This document shows positions 25,201 through 40,200 of a DNA stretch of 64,000 bases, piece by piece. Origin of the DNA: Ilyonectria destructans (Eukaryota; Ascomycota; Sordariomycetes; Hypocreales; Nectriaceae); assembly GCA_020740775.1 (NCBI GenBank), contig JAHEWK010000004.1:310001-374000 (forward strand), written 5' to 3'. The notes under the pieces are model-generated. The model saw nothing but the letters and a program-made list of their open reading frames with translations. It was not told the origin of the DNA and ran no database searches. Both the position numbers and the translations under genes were made by a program. The stretch's first letter is position 1, and every line of letters begins with the position of its first letter.

Positions 25201-28200
25201 ATATTGGACATATGAGCCATAGTCCCAGTGGTAGGCGAGTGGTGGAGCATGTTGCTTTGTTTGGCTAGGCGTATAATGTTGCGATGCTCGATCATAACTC
25301 CCTTAGGTTGACCTGTCGAACCGGAGGTGAACATGACATAGGCCAGACTGTTCGGCGAGGGCGAGGACAGGCGAACCTTTTGGACTGGTGTGTCAAGAGC
25401 CTTGGCAATGCGAACAAACTCCACATTCTGCAGTGAAGTCGCTGGCTGTGCCTCTGTTCCCAATAGGACGAGGTTGCAGCCTTTGGAAGAGGACAGGATT
25501 GTCTCCAGCCGACGTACTGGAGTCCGGACGTCTAGTGGTAGGTAAGCCAAGTTGGCCTTCAGGATACCGAAGAATGCAATGATCGTTTCGCATGAGCGGC
25601 TCGCAAATACACCGACAAGTGTACCAGCAGGCAGAGACTGTGCTGCTAACCATTGTGCAAGGGTGTCTGACTCCTTGTCCAACTGGCTGTATGTCAGCTC
25701 TGACGAATTATCCCTGACAGCCACCTTCTCAGGGGAGGCGGCAACTTGTTTGCAGAAGACATCGACGACACTGGATTCACGCGGGTAGTCCGTTGTCTCG
25801 ATTTGGATCAGGCCGAGGTCATCGAGGGCGGCATGGCCATCGTCGGTCAACAAGGGCAATAATGCGATGGACGTCTTAGGCTCATGGAGACCACCATCAA
25901 GAACCTTGTGGAAAACGGACAACATGCTCTTGATCGTCCCAGCATTGAACAAGTCCTTGGAGAACAGCACTTGACCTCGAAGACCTTGGTTTTCCGGAAA
26001 GAAATGAAACTCCAGATCGAACCGCGATGTGTCAGGGAGGGGCATATCCTCGGTCATGACCCCCTCGAGCGTAAGCTTTCCAAGGTCCTTCTGTGAGTGA
26101 ACAGCGAAGACAATCTGTACAATTGGATGACGGGACAGATCTCTCTCCTTTTGCAACTTGGAGACGATATCCTCGAAAGGAACGTCCTGGTTCGCAAACG
26201 AAGCAATGGTTACTTCCTGGGCCTGTTGGACCAAGTCGTCGAAGGAGTTGTCATCGTCAATCTTGATTCGGAGACATTGCATGTTGACGAAAAAGCCAAT
26301 CATGTCCTTGACCTCCCAGCGGCTACGGCTGGCGTTGGCCGTTCCGACTGTAGCGTCAGTTGCACCGGTCAAGCGGTAATGAGTAGCTCTGAATGCAGCT
26401 AGAAGGACGTTGAATGGAGTTACAGAGCGCTGTTTGCAGAAGCGTTGGAGTTTGTTGTAGAGCGCTCCCTCGAGCACAAGATCTTCCACGCCAGCGTCAC
26501 CTGATAACGTGGAAGGACGAGGCTTGTCGCAGAGAAACTCGGCGGGTCGGCTTGTCTGGAGTTGCTCAGTCCAGTACTCTAGCTGTCTCTGGTGTTCGGC
26601 TTGCTGCTCCGGTTGCCTCTGCCATGTGGAGAAGTGCCGATACTGGATTGGCAAAGGTTGTACTTGAGACAACGGATCCTGGCCCTGGATTGCAGCTGAA
26701 TAAAAGCTGGATAGTTCCTGACGAAGAATATCAACGGACCAACCGTCAGAAATGATGTGATGCATGACGATGGATAGCACATGGTTGTCTTGGCCGAGGC
26801 GGTAGATGGAGACGCGCCATCCCGGTTCCGTCTGTAAATCGAAAGGAGTCGTCTGGTCACGCCGTAATGCGTCCAGCACGTCTGAATCGTGAGCGACACC
26901 AATCACGTTCAAATCCTGTCTCTCAAAAGGTCGTATTTTCTGCAAGTTGGCACCGTCCTCGGATGCAAATACAGTTCGGAGGGTTTCGTGGCGTTGCTCT
27001 ACTGCCTGAAGAGCAGCGTGTAATGCATCAAGCTGGATTGGACCTCGGATTCGTGTTGCAAACGGCATCAGGTACCAGGTCTGGCCTGGATAAAGCTGAT
27101 CCAAGAACCAAAGACGACCTTGGGCAAAGGATTGCTGCATGGGTCCGCTTTGTTGGATGTTTGGGATTCCCTGAGACGTGCCATTCGGAGTAGAAGCTAT
27201 CTGGCTGGCCACCTGTTGCAGTCGACGATGACGGAAAATGTTGGCTGCTGTCAATGAGATGCCGGCTTTGTTAGCCTCAGCCGCAACCTTCATGGCGGCG
27301 ATAGAGTCACCGCCGAGGTGGAAGAAACTATCATCTAGTCCAATAGTCGCCGCATCAATGTGGAGAACCTGACCCCATATTCCTTGCAAGAGATGTTCAA
27401 CATGTGTGGTAGGTTGTCGTTTCGGCCCTTGTGCACCAGCCTGCAGTTCAGCAAGCTCCTTGAAAGTAAACGAGCTGCCAATTTGACGTAAAGCTTTGCG
27501 GTCTATCTTGCCCGAGGTAGTGCTGGGCAGTTGCTGCATGGAGAAGAAGGCAGTCGGGATCATATAGCTTGGTAGATGCTTGGCCAGCTTGTCTTCAACT
27601 TCTGCCGTAACGGGAATGGCCCTCGCAACAGTAGGGTTCGACTGATCTGTGGTGTTCTCAATCTGGAGGAAGGCAACTAGTGCAGGGCTTGAGTCTTCGC
27701 CTTGGGGGACGATGACTTCAGCGACGACATGCGTTGCCTCTGTCACACATTCTTCAACGCGATACTCAACTTCGCTGAGTTCCACACGCTGTCCACGGAT
27801 CTTGACTTGGGCGTCCTTCCGCCCAAGGAAAGTGATTTGTCCATTTGCGTTATACACGCCCAAGTCACCGGTCTTGTAGAGTCTGCCATGGCGGCCAGGT
27901 CGGCCGGGTGCACCCTGAAGCAGCCAAGTTGGATTCTCAACGAAGGCCTCGTACGTCTTGACTGGATCGTGTAGATAGCCTCTACCAACGATGGGGCCTT
28001 CCAGAAGAAGCTCGCCGACGCATCCGGGAGGTAGGAGGGAGTCAGTGTTGCCCGCGTCAACAACCCAGACAAGAGTGCCGATTCCGTTTCCAATGTTCAT
28101 AGCATCCTCAGGACTCGAGGCATTCTCGTTGATGATGCTCAAAGGAGTACATTCGCTAGGTCCATATACGTTGAGATATCGCGCAGAACCCCACCAAGCC

Positions 28201-31200
28201 TTGATGTCATCAAGGCGCAGCGCCTCGCCGCCTACCATGATTGTCTTCAGATCAGGCGTTTGGTCCGGAGAGATTAGCTGAGCAACGGACGGAGTGAGGA
28301 AGATGATGTTGGCCTTTGAAGATGCTATGCTTTGTGCCAAGTTGCTCTTGCGCTCATCGTCGTGTGGTACACACAAGCAACCCCCTTCGGCGAGTGTCAT
28401 AAAGGCATTGAGAACTGCACCATCGAAAGCGTACGATGAAAAGTCGTAGAGCCTTGAGTCTTTTGTGAAGCCGACTCTTGGTGCTTGACAGCTCATAGCA
28501 GAAGCGAGGTTTCCATGGCTAAGAGTTGCGCCCTTGGGCGTTCCAGTGCTACCGGATGTGAATGTGACATAGCACAGAGAGTCCAGGTTAGGTCTTGGGA
28601 GATGGCCAACCGCTCCGTCTTTGATGTTTGCGAAAAAGTCTGGAGAGATGGTCAATACCTTAGGGCAAAGCTGTGAACTGATAGTCTGGTTTGTAATGGA
28701 CGATAAGATCAGCTGTGACTTGGCTTGTCGGACAATAGACCGGAGACGCTGTGCCGGAAGAGACGAGTCTAGCAAAACAAAGGCGGCCCCGGCCTTGAGA
28801 ACGCCAAGCATTGCCACTGTAGTCCACGCTGACTTCTCGAAACATATGGGGATTATCATATCCGGCACTGCTCCAGCTTGAACAAGCTGCCCAGCTAGCC
28901 TAGTGGCAAGCTTATCGAGCTTTCCGTAGGTCAGCTCGCCATCCCAGGCGGACACAGCTGTTGCGTTAGGTCGAGATCGTGCTTGGTCTTCGAATAGCTC
29001 ATGGACACATTTTTGACTCTGCGCTGGGAGGGCCTTGTTCCATTCCCAAACCTGGGCGAGGTCCTGCGGCATCAGAAAGTTGACGTCTTCCAAGCTTCGC
29101 TCAGGAGGGGCGCTTCCAAGCTGCTGCAGGACGTATTCCAGTCGATGAAGCAAATTTCCCACAACTTGGGTGCTGATGATGCTCGAGTCGAAACTGGCTC
29201 TGGCCAGGATGTTTTGCGGTCCCAGTTCAATCTCTAGCATGAGAGCATAGGTGTTGAACTGCCGCCGTTGGTTGCCATCCTGCCAGTTACCAAGCGCATC
29301 CTCGGGGACACTCGTCCCTTGCGGTTGAACGACGAGAAGCGTCTGGAACTTGCAAGCTACTCGCGTGTTTGCAGAGAACCTGGAAATTCTGTGCAGGCCC
29401 GTCTGTTCGAATGGGATCATTTCTGTGGCCTGTTGATGTACAGCCTTCAGATATTGCGAGACACTCTGTTCGGTGTCCAACTTGACACGCACTGGGACCG
29501 TCGCGATAGTCGGGGCAGCCACATTTTCGATCCCGGAAACTGGCGCATTACGCCCATTGACCGTGACACCAAACAGAATATCGTCCGAGTTGATCATCTG
29601 CTTCACGACCAAGGCCCATGCGGCGCGGATCGAGGTAGCTGTCGTGATACCAAGGGACTGTTCCTGCGGGCGAGCAAGATGATGCTCCATAACTTCATCT
29701 GCGACAGGCTCTTCGATAGAGGGCGGGCAGGCTGGAAATGGCACGGCCTCACTGTCTGGATGAGCGTTGCGCCAGTAAGCTGCCGTGTCATCTTCATTTT
29801 GATCCTTGATGTATTTGATAAAGGCTTGGAACTGAGGTCCTTGATCGATCGCCTCCCCGCGGTAAACCTGGTTGACGGCTTGCGTGATAATGGGAAGCGA
29901 CCATCCATCGTACAAGGCGTGATGGAGTGTCCAAACAAAGTAATGAGCGCCTTCTTGATCTTTGATGAGGGCGTATCGAGCGAGGGGTTGGCCGAGGCCC
30001 ATTGGATTCTCCTTGTCGGCCTGGGTGTACTCCTCCAGGGAGATTGCCTCATTCCATTGGATTTTCTCGTCCAAAACCACCTGCATGAGACCAAGGTCCT
30101 TATGTTGCACAATCCTGGTGCGCAGGATTGGCATTTGCCGAACCACTTCTTGCCAGGCGTCATGGAAGGTGGTCAGTCGAACATCGGGCGATAATTCCAG
30201 GATGTCCTGCATGATGTAGTCTCCAGGTCTCTTGGATGTCAATGACAAGAGACCTTCCTGCAGTGGCGTACATGGATACATATCCTGGATAGCACCAGAT
30301 GGAAGTTGATACTGTGAGGAGATTTCTTCAATGACAGAATCAATATCCGCCGAGTTTCCAACAAGGGCGAATGGAGAGATATGCTCAACGGCGCGATCCG
30401 TCAATTGCATCCCCTGGCCGGCCAAATCGCCAAGTAGAGGATGCCGGAAAATGTGAGCAACGGCCAAGTCAAGTCCAGCCTTGCGAGCTTGCCCTACAAC
30501 CTTCATCGCAGCGAGCGAGTCACCTCCGAGCTGGAAGAAGTTGTCGCCAATACCAATGCTTGTCGCATTCATGTTGAGGACCAGCGCCCAGATCTTCTGC
30601 ATCTTCCGCTGCTCATCTGTCGTGGGTTGTCGAGTTTCTCCGCGGAAGCCCGCTCGCGTCTGGACGCTGGCCGCAAGGGCGTTGCGATCAACCTTGCCGT
30701 TTTGATTGACGGGGATCTTGTCGAGGATGTGAATGGCCCTGGGGATCGTGTATGATGGAAGCTGAGCACGCAGCATCTCTTGAAGTTGCTCTCGAACCTT
30801 CTGCCTGAGCTGTTGACGAAGAGGCTGGCTGCTGAGAGTATGGGCTTGTCGGTCTTGAGGATCAACAGGAAATCGAAATTGGACTCTGCTTTCTCCTTGA
30901 GCTGGAGTCTGACGGTGGAATACGGCGTCGAGTCCACCGTGTTGGATGTATTGCCGGGCGCAGCTGATTTCGACCCTATAACCCGCCGCTCGAGCGATGT
31001 CTGCCAGGTCGATGGCGGAGAGTGAAGAGCAAAGACGAGCCTTTTCACGAGCTGACAATATCCAGTCGCCGTCGAGTCCCTCTTCCGCAGTATCATCGAG
31101 CGACTCGATGACATGTCTCTCGGTGATGGTCTTGCTATATGGAATATTGCTCACAGCAACGACGGACGAGGGCGAGGCGTTTTGCAAAGCACGGAGTAGT

Positions 31201-34200
31201 GACTTGCGATCCAACTTGTCCGCCATAAAGTCAATCCACCCATTCTCCACGTCGTAAATCTTTTGGTTCTTGGACTTTGCATGGATAACAGCCGCGTACC
31301 GATAACAACTGAGCTCGTTGGTGGCCTTCATGCGCTTGGGGATGATTTCGACATGGTCGATGAGATGCGGCAGCCGGCTTGGTAGAGCTGTGAAGAAGGC
31401 CGGGTCAACAAGCAGCTCCAGCTCACTCTGCTCGATCTCGGCGATTTTGCGCTGGACGTCGTCTTTGCTCGCATTCTTGCCGAGAACGTGCAGGGCCTTG
31501 GTGATTCGGAATTGCTTGTACAACGCGTGCGAGCGCATATCGCCGCAGAAGACTGTTTTCATGCTTTGTAGTTCGAACAACTCCTCGATAGCCCTAAACA
31601 AATAGTCTTGACTAGGGAAGTACTGGGCCACGGAGTTGATGATTGCAAGGTCCGGAGAGACAGACTTGGAAAGTTGGCTGATGGCTACCGCTGTGCCCTT
31701 GTGCATTTTGACCTTGTCTGCAAGACTGGGGATTGTCTTCGCGGCTTTCGTGACGAAGCTAACGGCCTTTTGAGCAGGTTCCAGACCGATATAGCTCTGA
31801 AGTCCTTGTGTCAAGTTGAAAAGAATCATTCCCGATCCTGTTCCAATCTCGAGGATGTTTCCGGATGGACCTCCGTTGAGAATCGTCTCGATAGTGTCGT
31901 CTAGCCACTCGTTCATGTCCGTCTTGTCGATGTCGCTTCCGTCATACATTGACGTCCAGCCCATGAAATCTCGACCCACTGTCTCGGGCTGTACATCATC
32001 AATGCCGACGTATAAATCCTCGTCAAAAGCGTCCTCCCAAACGTCCATGTGGTCGGTCTCTTCATGATCATCTGATTTCCCACTACTGGGCTCTGCGACA
32101 TCAGGTATCGTAACGAATCCAACGATTTGCGGATCTCTGCCATCTCCGCTCTGCAGAATTGCCACAGCATCGCTGACAGAGTTATGGCTGCGAAGAACGT
32201 GTTCAATTTCGCCGAGCTCAACACGCTGGCCGCGAATCTTGATCTGTCCGTCCATGCGGCCAAAGAATTCGAGCTGCCCGTCTACCGGCCGGTATCGAAC
32301 GTAATCTCCCGTGCGGTACGCTCTGGTCGGGGTTCCATCGATCGTGACGGACACAAATCGATCGAAATTTCGCCTAGGATCGGAATAGCCTCTCGCCAGA
32401 CCGTCGCCTGTCACAACGAGCTCTCCCACCACGCCAAGGGGCACAAGGCGCATCTGTGCGTCCATAACGTAGGCGCCGGAGTTGCGGACCGCTTGACCGA
32501 TGGGAACACCGTTGGTATACTGCTCGTTTTCGTCTAAGCAGTATACAGCGCTGGCAATGGTGTTTTCGGTGGGACCATAGACATTGATGACCTTTGGTTT
32601 CACGAGCTTCCGGGCTTTGAGCATGTCTTGCGGATCGGCCCGATCACCACCAACCCACAAGACGTGCAACTGACGGATGGTAGCCGGAGACTCGAGGAGA
32701 TATTGCTTCAGTAGCGCAGGTGTGAAAAAGGCAGCTTGCACGTTCTCTCGGCTGAAGACGTGGGCGAGGGCTTTGTGATCCAAAACGACCATTGTATCAG
32801 CACAAACCAGAGTTCCGCCATTGAACAAGGCAGCGTAGATTTCCAGCGTAGCTGCATCAAAAGCAACGTTGCAAACGTGAGCAATGATAGGCAAGTCCGG
32901 CAAGTAGTCGGTCATCTTGCTCTCTCTAACTCGGCGGACAACGGCGTGATGATCAATCATAACTCCCTTCGGCTGGCCAGTTGAACCAGAAGTGAACATG
33001 ACATAGGCAAGGCTGCTGGCTGTGGGCGAGGGCAGGGAGACCTTCTTGGGGTTCTCTTTCAACACGTCTGCGATGCGAACAAAGTCAACATCCTGTAATC
33101 GAGTCGCTGGGAGCTTTGCCTCAAGACCGAGAAGCACCAACTTGTGGCCCTCGATACAAGACAAGACGGTTTCCAATCGCCCAACTGGGATTCTGACGTC
33201 GAGAGGCAAATAAGCCAGGTCGGCCTTCAAGACGCCTAGAATGGCCACAATCGTCTCACAGGAGCGAGGTGCGAACACTCCCACCAGCGATCCAGCAGGA
33301 AGCTCTCTTGCCGCAAGTGATCGAGCAAGAAGGTCCGATTGCTGATCCAGCTGAGCATATGTTAGATGTCCTGACGGGTCTTTGACTGCGATTGTGTTGG
33401 GATGGGCAGCAACACCCTTGCGGAAGATATCGACAATGCTAGAGTGTTCGGCATAGGCAGACTTCGGAACCTTGATCAAGCCCATGTTATCAAGCTTGGC
33501 GTAGTCGTTGTCGGTTAACAGAGGCAACGACGCAATCATAGTACTGGGCTCATCCAAGCCCAGCTCAAGAACTCGCTGGAACACCGACAGCATATTCGTG
33601 ATCGTTTCTTGGTTGAAAAGGTCCGTTGAGTACAGGATATGTCCCCTGTGAGCATTCTGTTCTTGGAAGAAATGAAGCTCGAGGTCGAATCGCGTCGATT
33701 CTGCCACAGCCACGGCCTCGGTCTCCACACCTTCCAGCGTAAAGCGGTTTAATTCCATCTGAGAATGGACGGTAAACACAATCTGGACCAGCGGGTGTCG
33801 TGATAAGTCTCTGTCCTTCTGGAGCTTAGAAACAATATCCTCAAACGGAACATCTTGGTTGGCGAAGGAGTCAACGGTTGTTGTGTGCACTTGTTGCACC
33901 AACTCATCAAAAGTCTCATCTTCGACCTTGATGCGAAGGCACTGCAAATTGACGAAAAATCCGATCATGTCCTTGACTTCAGATCGACTGCGATTGGCGT
34001 TTGCGGTACCAATTGTGCCATCATTTGCGCCCGTGAGGCGGAAATGCGTTGCTCGGAACGCGGCGAGGAGAACGGTGAAAGGCGTCAAAGAGCGTTCCTT
34101 ACAGAATCTCTGCAGCTTCTCATACAGTGGGCCTTCGACCATCAGGAATTCTTCACCGGCCTTGCTGGATGAAACGGGCGGGCGAGGCTTATCACAGAGC

Positions 34201-37200
34201 ATCTCTGCAGGTCGGCTCGTTTGTAGCTGATTGACCCAGTAACCAAGTTGCCGCTCATGCTCTTCAGCTTGAGCTGGTTGTCTTTGCCAGAAAGCGAAAT
34301 CCTTGAACTGAATGGACAAAGGCTGTGCCTTGGATAACGGGTCCTGTCCTCGAACTGCCATGGAGTAAAATGTGGCGAGGTCCTTGCGAAGCACATCGAC
34401 CGACCAACCATCAGACACGATATGGTGCATCACAATCGAAAGAAGGTGGTCTTGGTTTCCCATTCGATAAAGCTTCACTCTCCATCCAGGTTCAGTCCGC
34501 AAGTCAAACGGAGTGACCTGATCGCGTTCTAGCGCACGCACGAGGCCATCCTCATCACCAATCGACATGTCCACCACGTTGAGGTGCTTCTTTCGGAAGG
34601 GCTGTACGTGCTGCAAATTGATACCGTCTTGAGATGAAAATACGGTTCGAAGGGTCTCGTGACGGCACTCCACCGCTTGTAGCGCTGTGTTGAGCGCGCT
34701 GAGCTGAAGCGGTCCTCGAAGCCGCAGAGCACAAGGCACTATGTACCAACTCAGACCGGAATGTAGTTGATCCAAGAACCACAATCGTCCTTGGGAGAAT
34801 GATTGCTCGTAGGGACCTGAGGTCTCAGCCTTGGTGATCTCGCCAAGTCCACTCTGGCTGGAACGCTGCTGGCTGGCGACGTGTTGTAGTCTGCGACAGC
34901 GGAAGATATCGGCAACTGAAATTTCAATGTTCGCCTTTCGGGCCTCGCCGACCACTTTCATTGACGCAATGGAATCGCCTCCAAGTTGGAAAAAGCTGTC
35001 GTCAAGCCCAATGGTCTTGGCATCAATGTTGAGGACTTCAGACCAAATCTTCTGCATGAGGCGCTCTCCCTCGGTTGTTGGTTCTCGCTTCGGGCCTCGT
35101 CCGTTGGTGTGCATCTCGGCCAGCTGCTGGGCAGAAAAGGAGCTGCCGATTTCACGTAGTTGTTTCCGGAAGATTTTGCCCGTTGCTGTCATCGGGATGT
35201 CGTTTATGACGAAGAAAGCGGTTGGAACCATGTAGACGGGGAGATGCTGAGCAAGCCTGTCCTCGACATCGACGGGGATTGAGATCATGCTGGGTGTTTT
35301 AGAGTGTGATCCATTGGCTCCCGACCCGTTCGTTTCCATGTTCTTGTTCGTCTGAAGGAACACGGCCAATGTAGGCCTGGAACCCTCCCCATGTGGCGTG
35401 ATAACTTCGGCCACAACTTTCTCCACGTCGGACATGCACTTCTGCACCTGGTATTCAACCTCTCCGAGCTCGACTCGCTGGCCTCTAATCTTGACCTGGG
35501 CATCCTTGCGTCCCATGAAAGTCAGGCTGCCGTCCTTGCTGTACTGGACCAGGTCACCGGTCTTATATAGTCGTCCTCGACGCCCTTGTCTGCCAGGAGT
35601 GCCTTGAAGCAACCACTTGGGGTCGTCGATGAATGCTTGTGCTGTTTTCTCGGGTTCGTGGAGATAGCCGCGTCCAACAAGTGGCCCTTCGAGAAGTAGC
35701 TCGCCGGTACTTCCAGGAGCGAGCAACAGATCGTGATTCTCAGGGTCGACAACCCACGTAACCAAACCCGCTGCTTTTCCGATACGGACGGCGTCTTGAG
35801 GAGTAGCAGGGTTGCCATTGATTGTACTCATGATCGTACACTCGGCTGGTCCGTAGGCATTGATCACATGGACCTTTCCCCACCAGCGAGTAGCATCGTC
35901 AACGGAGACAGCCTCTCCGCCCAAGATGATCGTCTTCATGTCTGGTACTGCAGCTGGGTCGATGAGGCGTGCCACCGAGGGCGTCAGATCTGCGACAGTC
36001 ACTCGCATAGTCTGCATAGCCTTACCAACGTTATCCCTGCGATCTGTGTCAGCTAGGATGCATAGGCATCCTCCCGTCACAAAAGTAGCAAAGGCGTTTT
36101 GAACCGCGGCATCAAATGCGTAAGATGCAAAGTCAAAGACCCTGGAATCCTCTGAAAGCCGCAGAACCTGTGCTTGATACTTTACCCCGGAAGAAAAGTT
36201 AGTATGTGTCATGACCGCTCCCTTGGACGTGCCAGTGCTGCCAGATGTAAAGACTGCATACATGGCAGTCGAAGGGGACTGCATATGCTGCGTTTGGATT
36301 CTCCCCGGCCTGTACTTGTAAATCGAGTCTGCATCAACCTGGATAACTGTCTTTAACAGCCGCGAGCCAAGCTCTAGGTTGGCGGTGGAAGACAAGATCA
36401 CGTTAGTATTCGTCTGCTGGACAATTGTCTGCAGTCGCTGCTCCGGTAGAGACGAATCCAGGAGTACAAAGCCACCTCCCGCCTTGAGGACGGCGTACAT
36501 CGCGACCGGCGTCCACATTGACTTCTCAAAGCAAAGCGGGACCAAGACTTCAGGCTGGATGCCGGCGTTGACAAGCTGGGATGCCAGCCGAGTAGAAAGA
36601 TGGTCGAGTTCGGCGTAGGTCACCTCGCCATCCCAGGCGCACACGGCTGGGGCGTTGGGCTGCTTTTGGACGCGTTCAGAGACCAAGTCATGGACGCATC
36701 GCTCGACAGGTTCGGGAACAGCGCTGTTCCAATCCCAGATCTGCTCTAGATCCTGTGACGGTACCAACTGAACATCCGCCAGCGCCTGGTCGGGGTTGGA
36801 ATGGTCAAGCTGCTGCATGACATGTTCGAGTCCGTTGATCAATTTGTCCACCATCCACGACTCGATGGCCCTGGAGTCAAAGCTAGCGGTGGCCATGACC
36901 TTATCCCCGCACAGTTGCAGCTGAAGGACCAGGCCATACGTGTTGACAGACTCGGCTTGGTTGCCATCTTGGGGTTTCCCAATCGCATCCACAGCATCGT
37001 CCTCCTCGGGGTGGACAACAAGCAAAGTCTGGAACATACACGCTTGTTTGCCATCGGGAGAAGTCTTGGCAATTTGCTGCAGACCTGTTTGCTCGAAAGG
37101 AATCATGTCTGCGGCTTGCTGCTGCACGGTTTCAAGATAATCAGAGATGGTCTGATCTCGCTCCAACGTGATGCGCACTGGGACTGTGGCAATTGTCGGA

Positions 37201-40200
37201 GCCGGCATCTCATCAATGCCGGGAACAGGAGCGTTCCTGCCAGAAACTGTCACACCAAAGACGATATCTTTAGAGTTGGTCATGGATCCAGCCACCAAAG
37301 CCCATGCCGCGCGGATGAGTGTTGACGCCGTAATCGCGCGGGATTGTTGGGGAAGTGAAACCTGGCGCTCTGTGACGGTGTCTGCGACTGGCTGCTGGAC
37401 AGATGGCGGCAGAGCTGGGAATGGTGCAGAGTTGCAATCAGCCAGAGACTTTCGCCAGTAATCCATCATTGTCTGCTCGTCTTGCTCATCGATGTACTTG
37501 ACGAAGGCGTTGAAGGGAGGAGGCTCCTTGATAACCTCGCCACGATACGCTCGAGCAACCGCCTTCATAATCAGCGGTAGTGACCAGCCGTCATACAGAG
37601 CGTGGTGGGCCGTCCAGACAAAAGATCGAGTGCCCGCCTCTTGCACAAGACCATAACGTGTGAGAGATTGGCCTAGATCCATGGGTAGTTTTCGGTCGCC
37701 TTCGATATACTCCTTCAATGAGCTTGCCTCTGCCCAGTGGATTTCTTCGTCCAGGATCAGTTGCAAGAGACCAAGAGAGTGTTGCACGATGCGTGTGCGC
37801 AAAATCGGAATTGCCTTGACTACCTGCTGCCACGCATTTCGGAATGTGTCGATGTCGATGTCGGCGGGTAGTTCCAGTGTGGATTGTAGAATGTACTCGC
37901 CGCTTTGCTTCGATGTCAACGCTATAAGACCTTCCTGAAGAGGTGTGCAGGGATAAGCATCCTGTATCCTGGTTGCCTCAAGTCCATACTCGGCCGATAG
38001 GTCTCGAATCAGGGAAGTGATGTCAACTCCATCGCCGAGGAGCGTAAATGGCAAAATTGGCTCTGTAGAGCTGTTTTCCAACTGGACAGCCTGGCTAGCC
38101 ACCTTTTCGAGCGTGGGTTGACAGAAGATATTGGCCACAGAGAGCTCAATGCCAACCTCGCGAGCCTCGCGCACAACTCTCATGGCGGCAATAGAGTCGC
38201 CTCCAAGCCGGAAAAAGCTATCGTCCAGGCCGATTCTTGCAGGCTCCATATCGAGGATCTGAGCCCAAATGGCTTGTATCTGTTGCTCGACGGACGATGT
38301 CGGTTGCCTCTTCGGCCCTGCTGTACGCGTCTCGGCCAGCAAGCGGGCAGAGAATGACGCACCAATCTCTCGCAGTTTTGCTCGGTTTAACTTTCCATTG
38401 CTTGTCATTGGAAGGGCCTTGACGGCAAAAAAGACTGATGGAACCATGTAGGTTGGCAAATGTTCGTTCAGCTTCGCCTCAATGTGTGTAGGAATTGGTA
38501 GAATCGTTGCTGGTGTGGAGTCAGACGCCTCCAGAAAGTCGATCTGAAGAAACGCAGCCAACGCCGGGGTTGCGTTTTTGCCTCTGGGCACAATGACTTC
38601 TGCCACGGCGTGTGAAGCCTCGCGCATACACTGTAATACCCGGTGCTCTACTTCTCCAAGCTCAACTCGTTGACCTCGAATCTTGACTTGGGTATCCTTC
38701 CGGCCTAGGATGATCAGGCTTCCTTCGTGGTCGTACTGGCCGAGATCTCCAGTTTTATAAAGTCTGCCACGTCTCCCTGGTCTGTTCGGTGCACCTCGCA
38801 GTAGCCAAGTTGCGTTCTCGATGAATGCGGCCGCCGTCTTTTCCGCATCGTTCAGATAGCCTTGGCCGACAAGGGGTCCTTCGAGGAGGATCTCTCCAAC
38901 ACAGCCTGGAGGCAGTAAACGGTCGTGATTGTCAGGGTCCACAATCCAAGTGGAGGATCCTCGTCCCCTTCCCAGTCGAACAGCTTCTTCAGCATTGGGC
39001 GCAGTGCCGTTCAAAAGGCTAAGAGGAGTGCATTCAGCAGGACCATATCCATTCATTACTCGGACCTTGCCCCACCAAGTCTCCACGTCGTTGACACGTA
39101 TCTCTTCGCCAACAAAAGTAATGGACTGGAGCTCAGGAAGGTCTTCTGGAGATAGATTCCGGGCCACGGAGGCAGTGGTGATGAGAACAGTGGCCTGGGA
39201 GGAAGCTATGCTCTCTGCTAGCCTGTCCCGCCTGTCTTGGTCACTTGGCACGCATAGGCAAGAGCCTGCAGTGAGAGTAGTGAAGACGTTGTAGACAGAC
39301 ATGTCAAAGGCATATGCAGAAAAGTCGAAAACCCTGGACCGTGAGGTGAATCCAAGACTCTGCTTTTGGTGGTGCAGAGCGGAAGCAAGGTTTCGGTGAG
39401 AGATGATTACACCCTTGGGTGTTCCAGTACTTCCTGATGTAAAGACAACGTACATTGTCGCTGACGGGTCAACCGGACGCAGATCCTTGGTTGGTTGACT
39501 CTGCAAATTTGTGAAGAAACTGGAGTTGATGGTGATGGCCTGTGGCGCGAGACGGGAGCTCAAAGCCATATTGGAATCCGAACATAAGATAACCTTTGCT
39601 TTTGTTTGCTGAGTGATGGACTGAAGGCGTTGCTCGGGAAGATTATAGTCGAGGTGCAGAAATGATCCGCCGGCCTTCAATACACCGAGTATGGCTACAG
39701 TCGTCCACACCGACTTCTCAAAGCAGAGCGGCACCAGCACTTCAGGACCAACACCAACGCTGACGAGTTGGCCTGCTAACCTTGTCGCGAGCTTATTGAG
39801 CTCGCCGTAGGTCAAGTTGCCGTCCCAGGCCGACACTGCTGGTGCACTGGGTTGAGCCAGCGCAATCTCCTCGACAATGTCGTGAACGCATCGATCAACG
39901 GTCGCTGGAACCGTCTGGTTCCATTCCCAAATCCGCTCTAGGTCCTGGGGAACGATCATTTCGATCTCTGCCAATGTCTGCTGGGGGGCGGCATGCTGAA
40001 GTTGTTGCATAACATGTTCGAGTCCCTTTAGCAGGGTGTTCACTTCCCACGACTCAATGACCCTGGGATCAAAGCTGGCTCTGATGTTGGGTTTGTTCAG
40101 GCCAAGCTGTGCCTCGATCACTAGAGCGTAGTTGTAGTGTGGTTGCCGTTGGATCCCGTTTTCCGCCACGATGTTCTCGTTTGAGTGGACAAGCAGCGTC

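Noticed and set aside
29268..30194. A 308-codon plus-strand open frame inside the NRPS
   Set aside because: It is antisense to module 4 of a clear NRPS frame, has no recognisable motif and is explained by the codon bias of the real strand. The same holds for the many other open frames between 5.9 and 40.7 kb.
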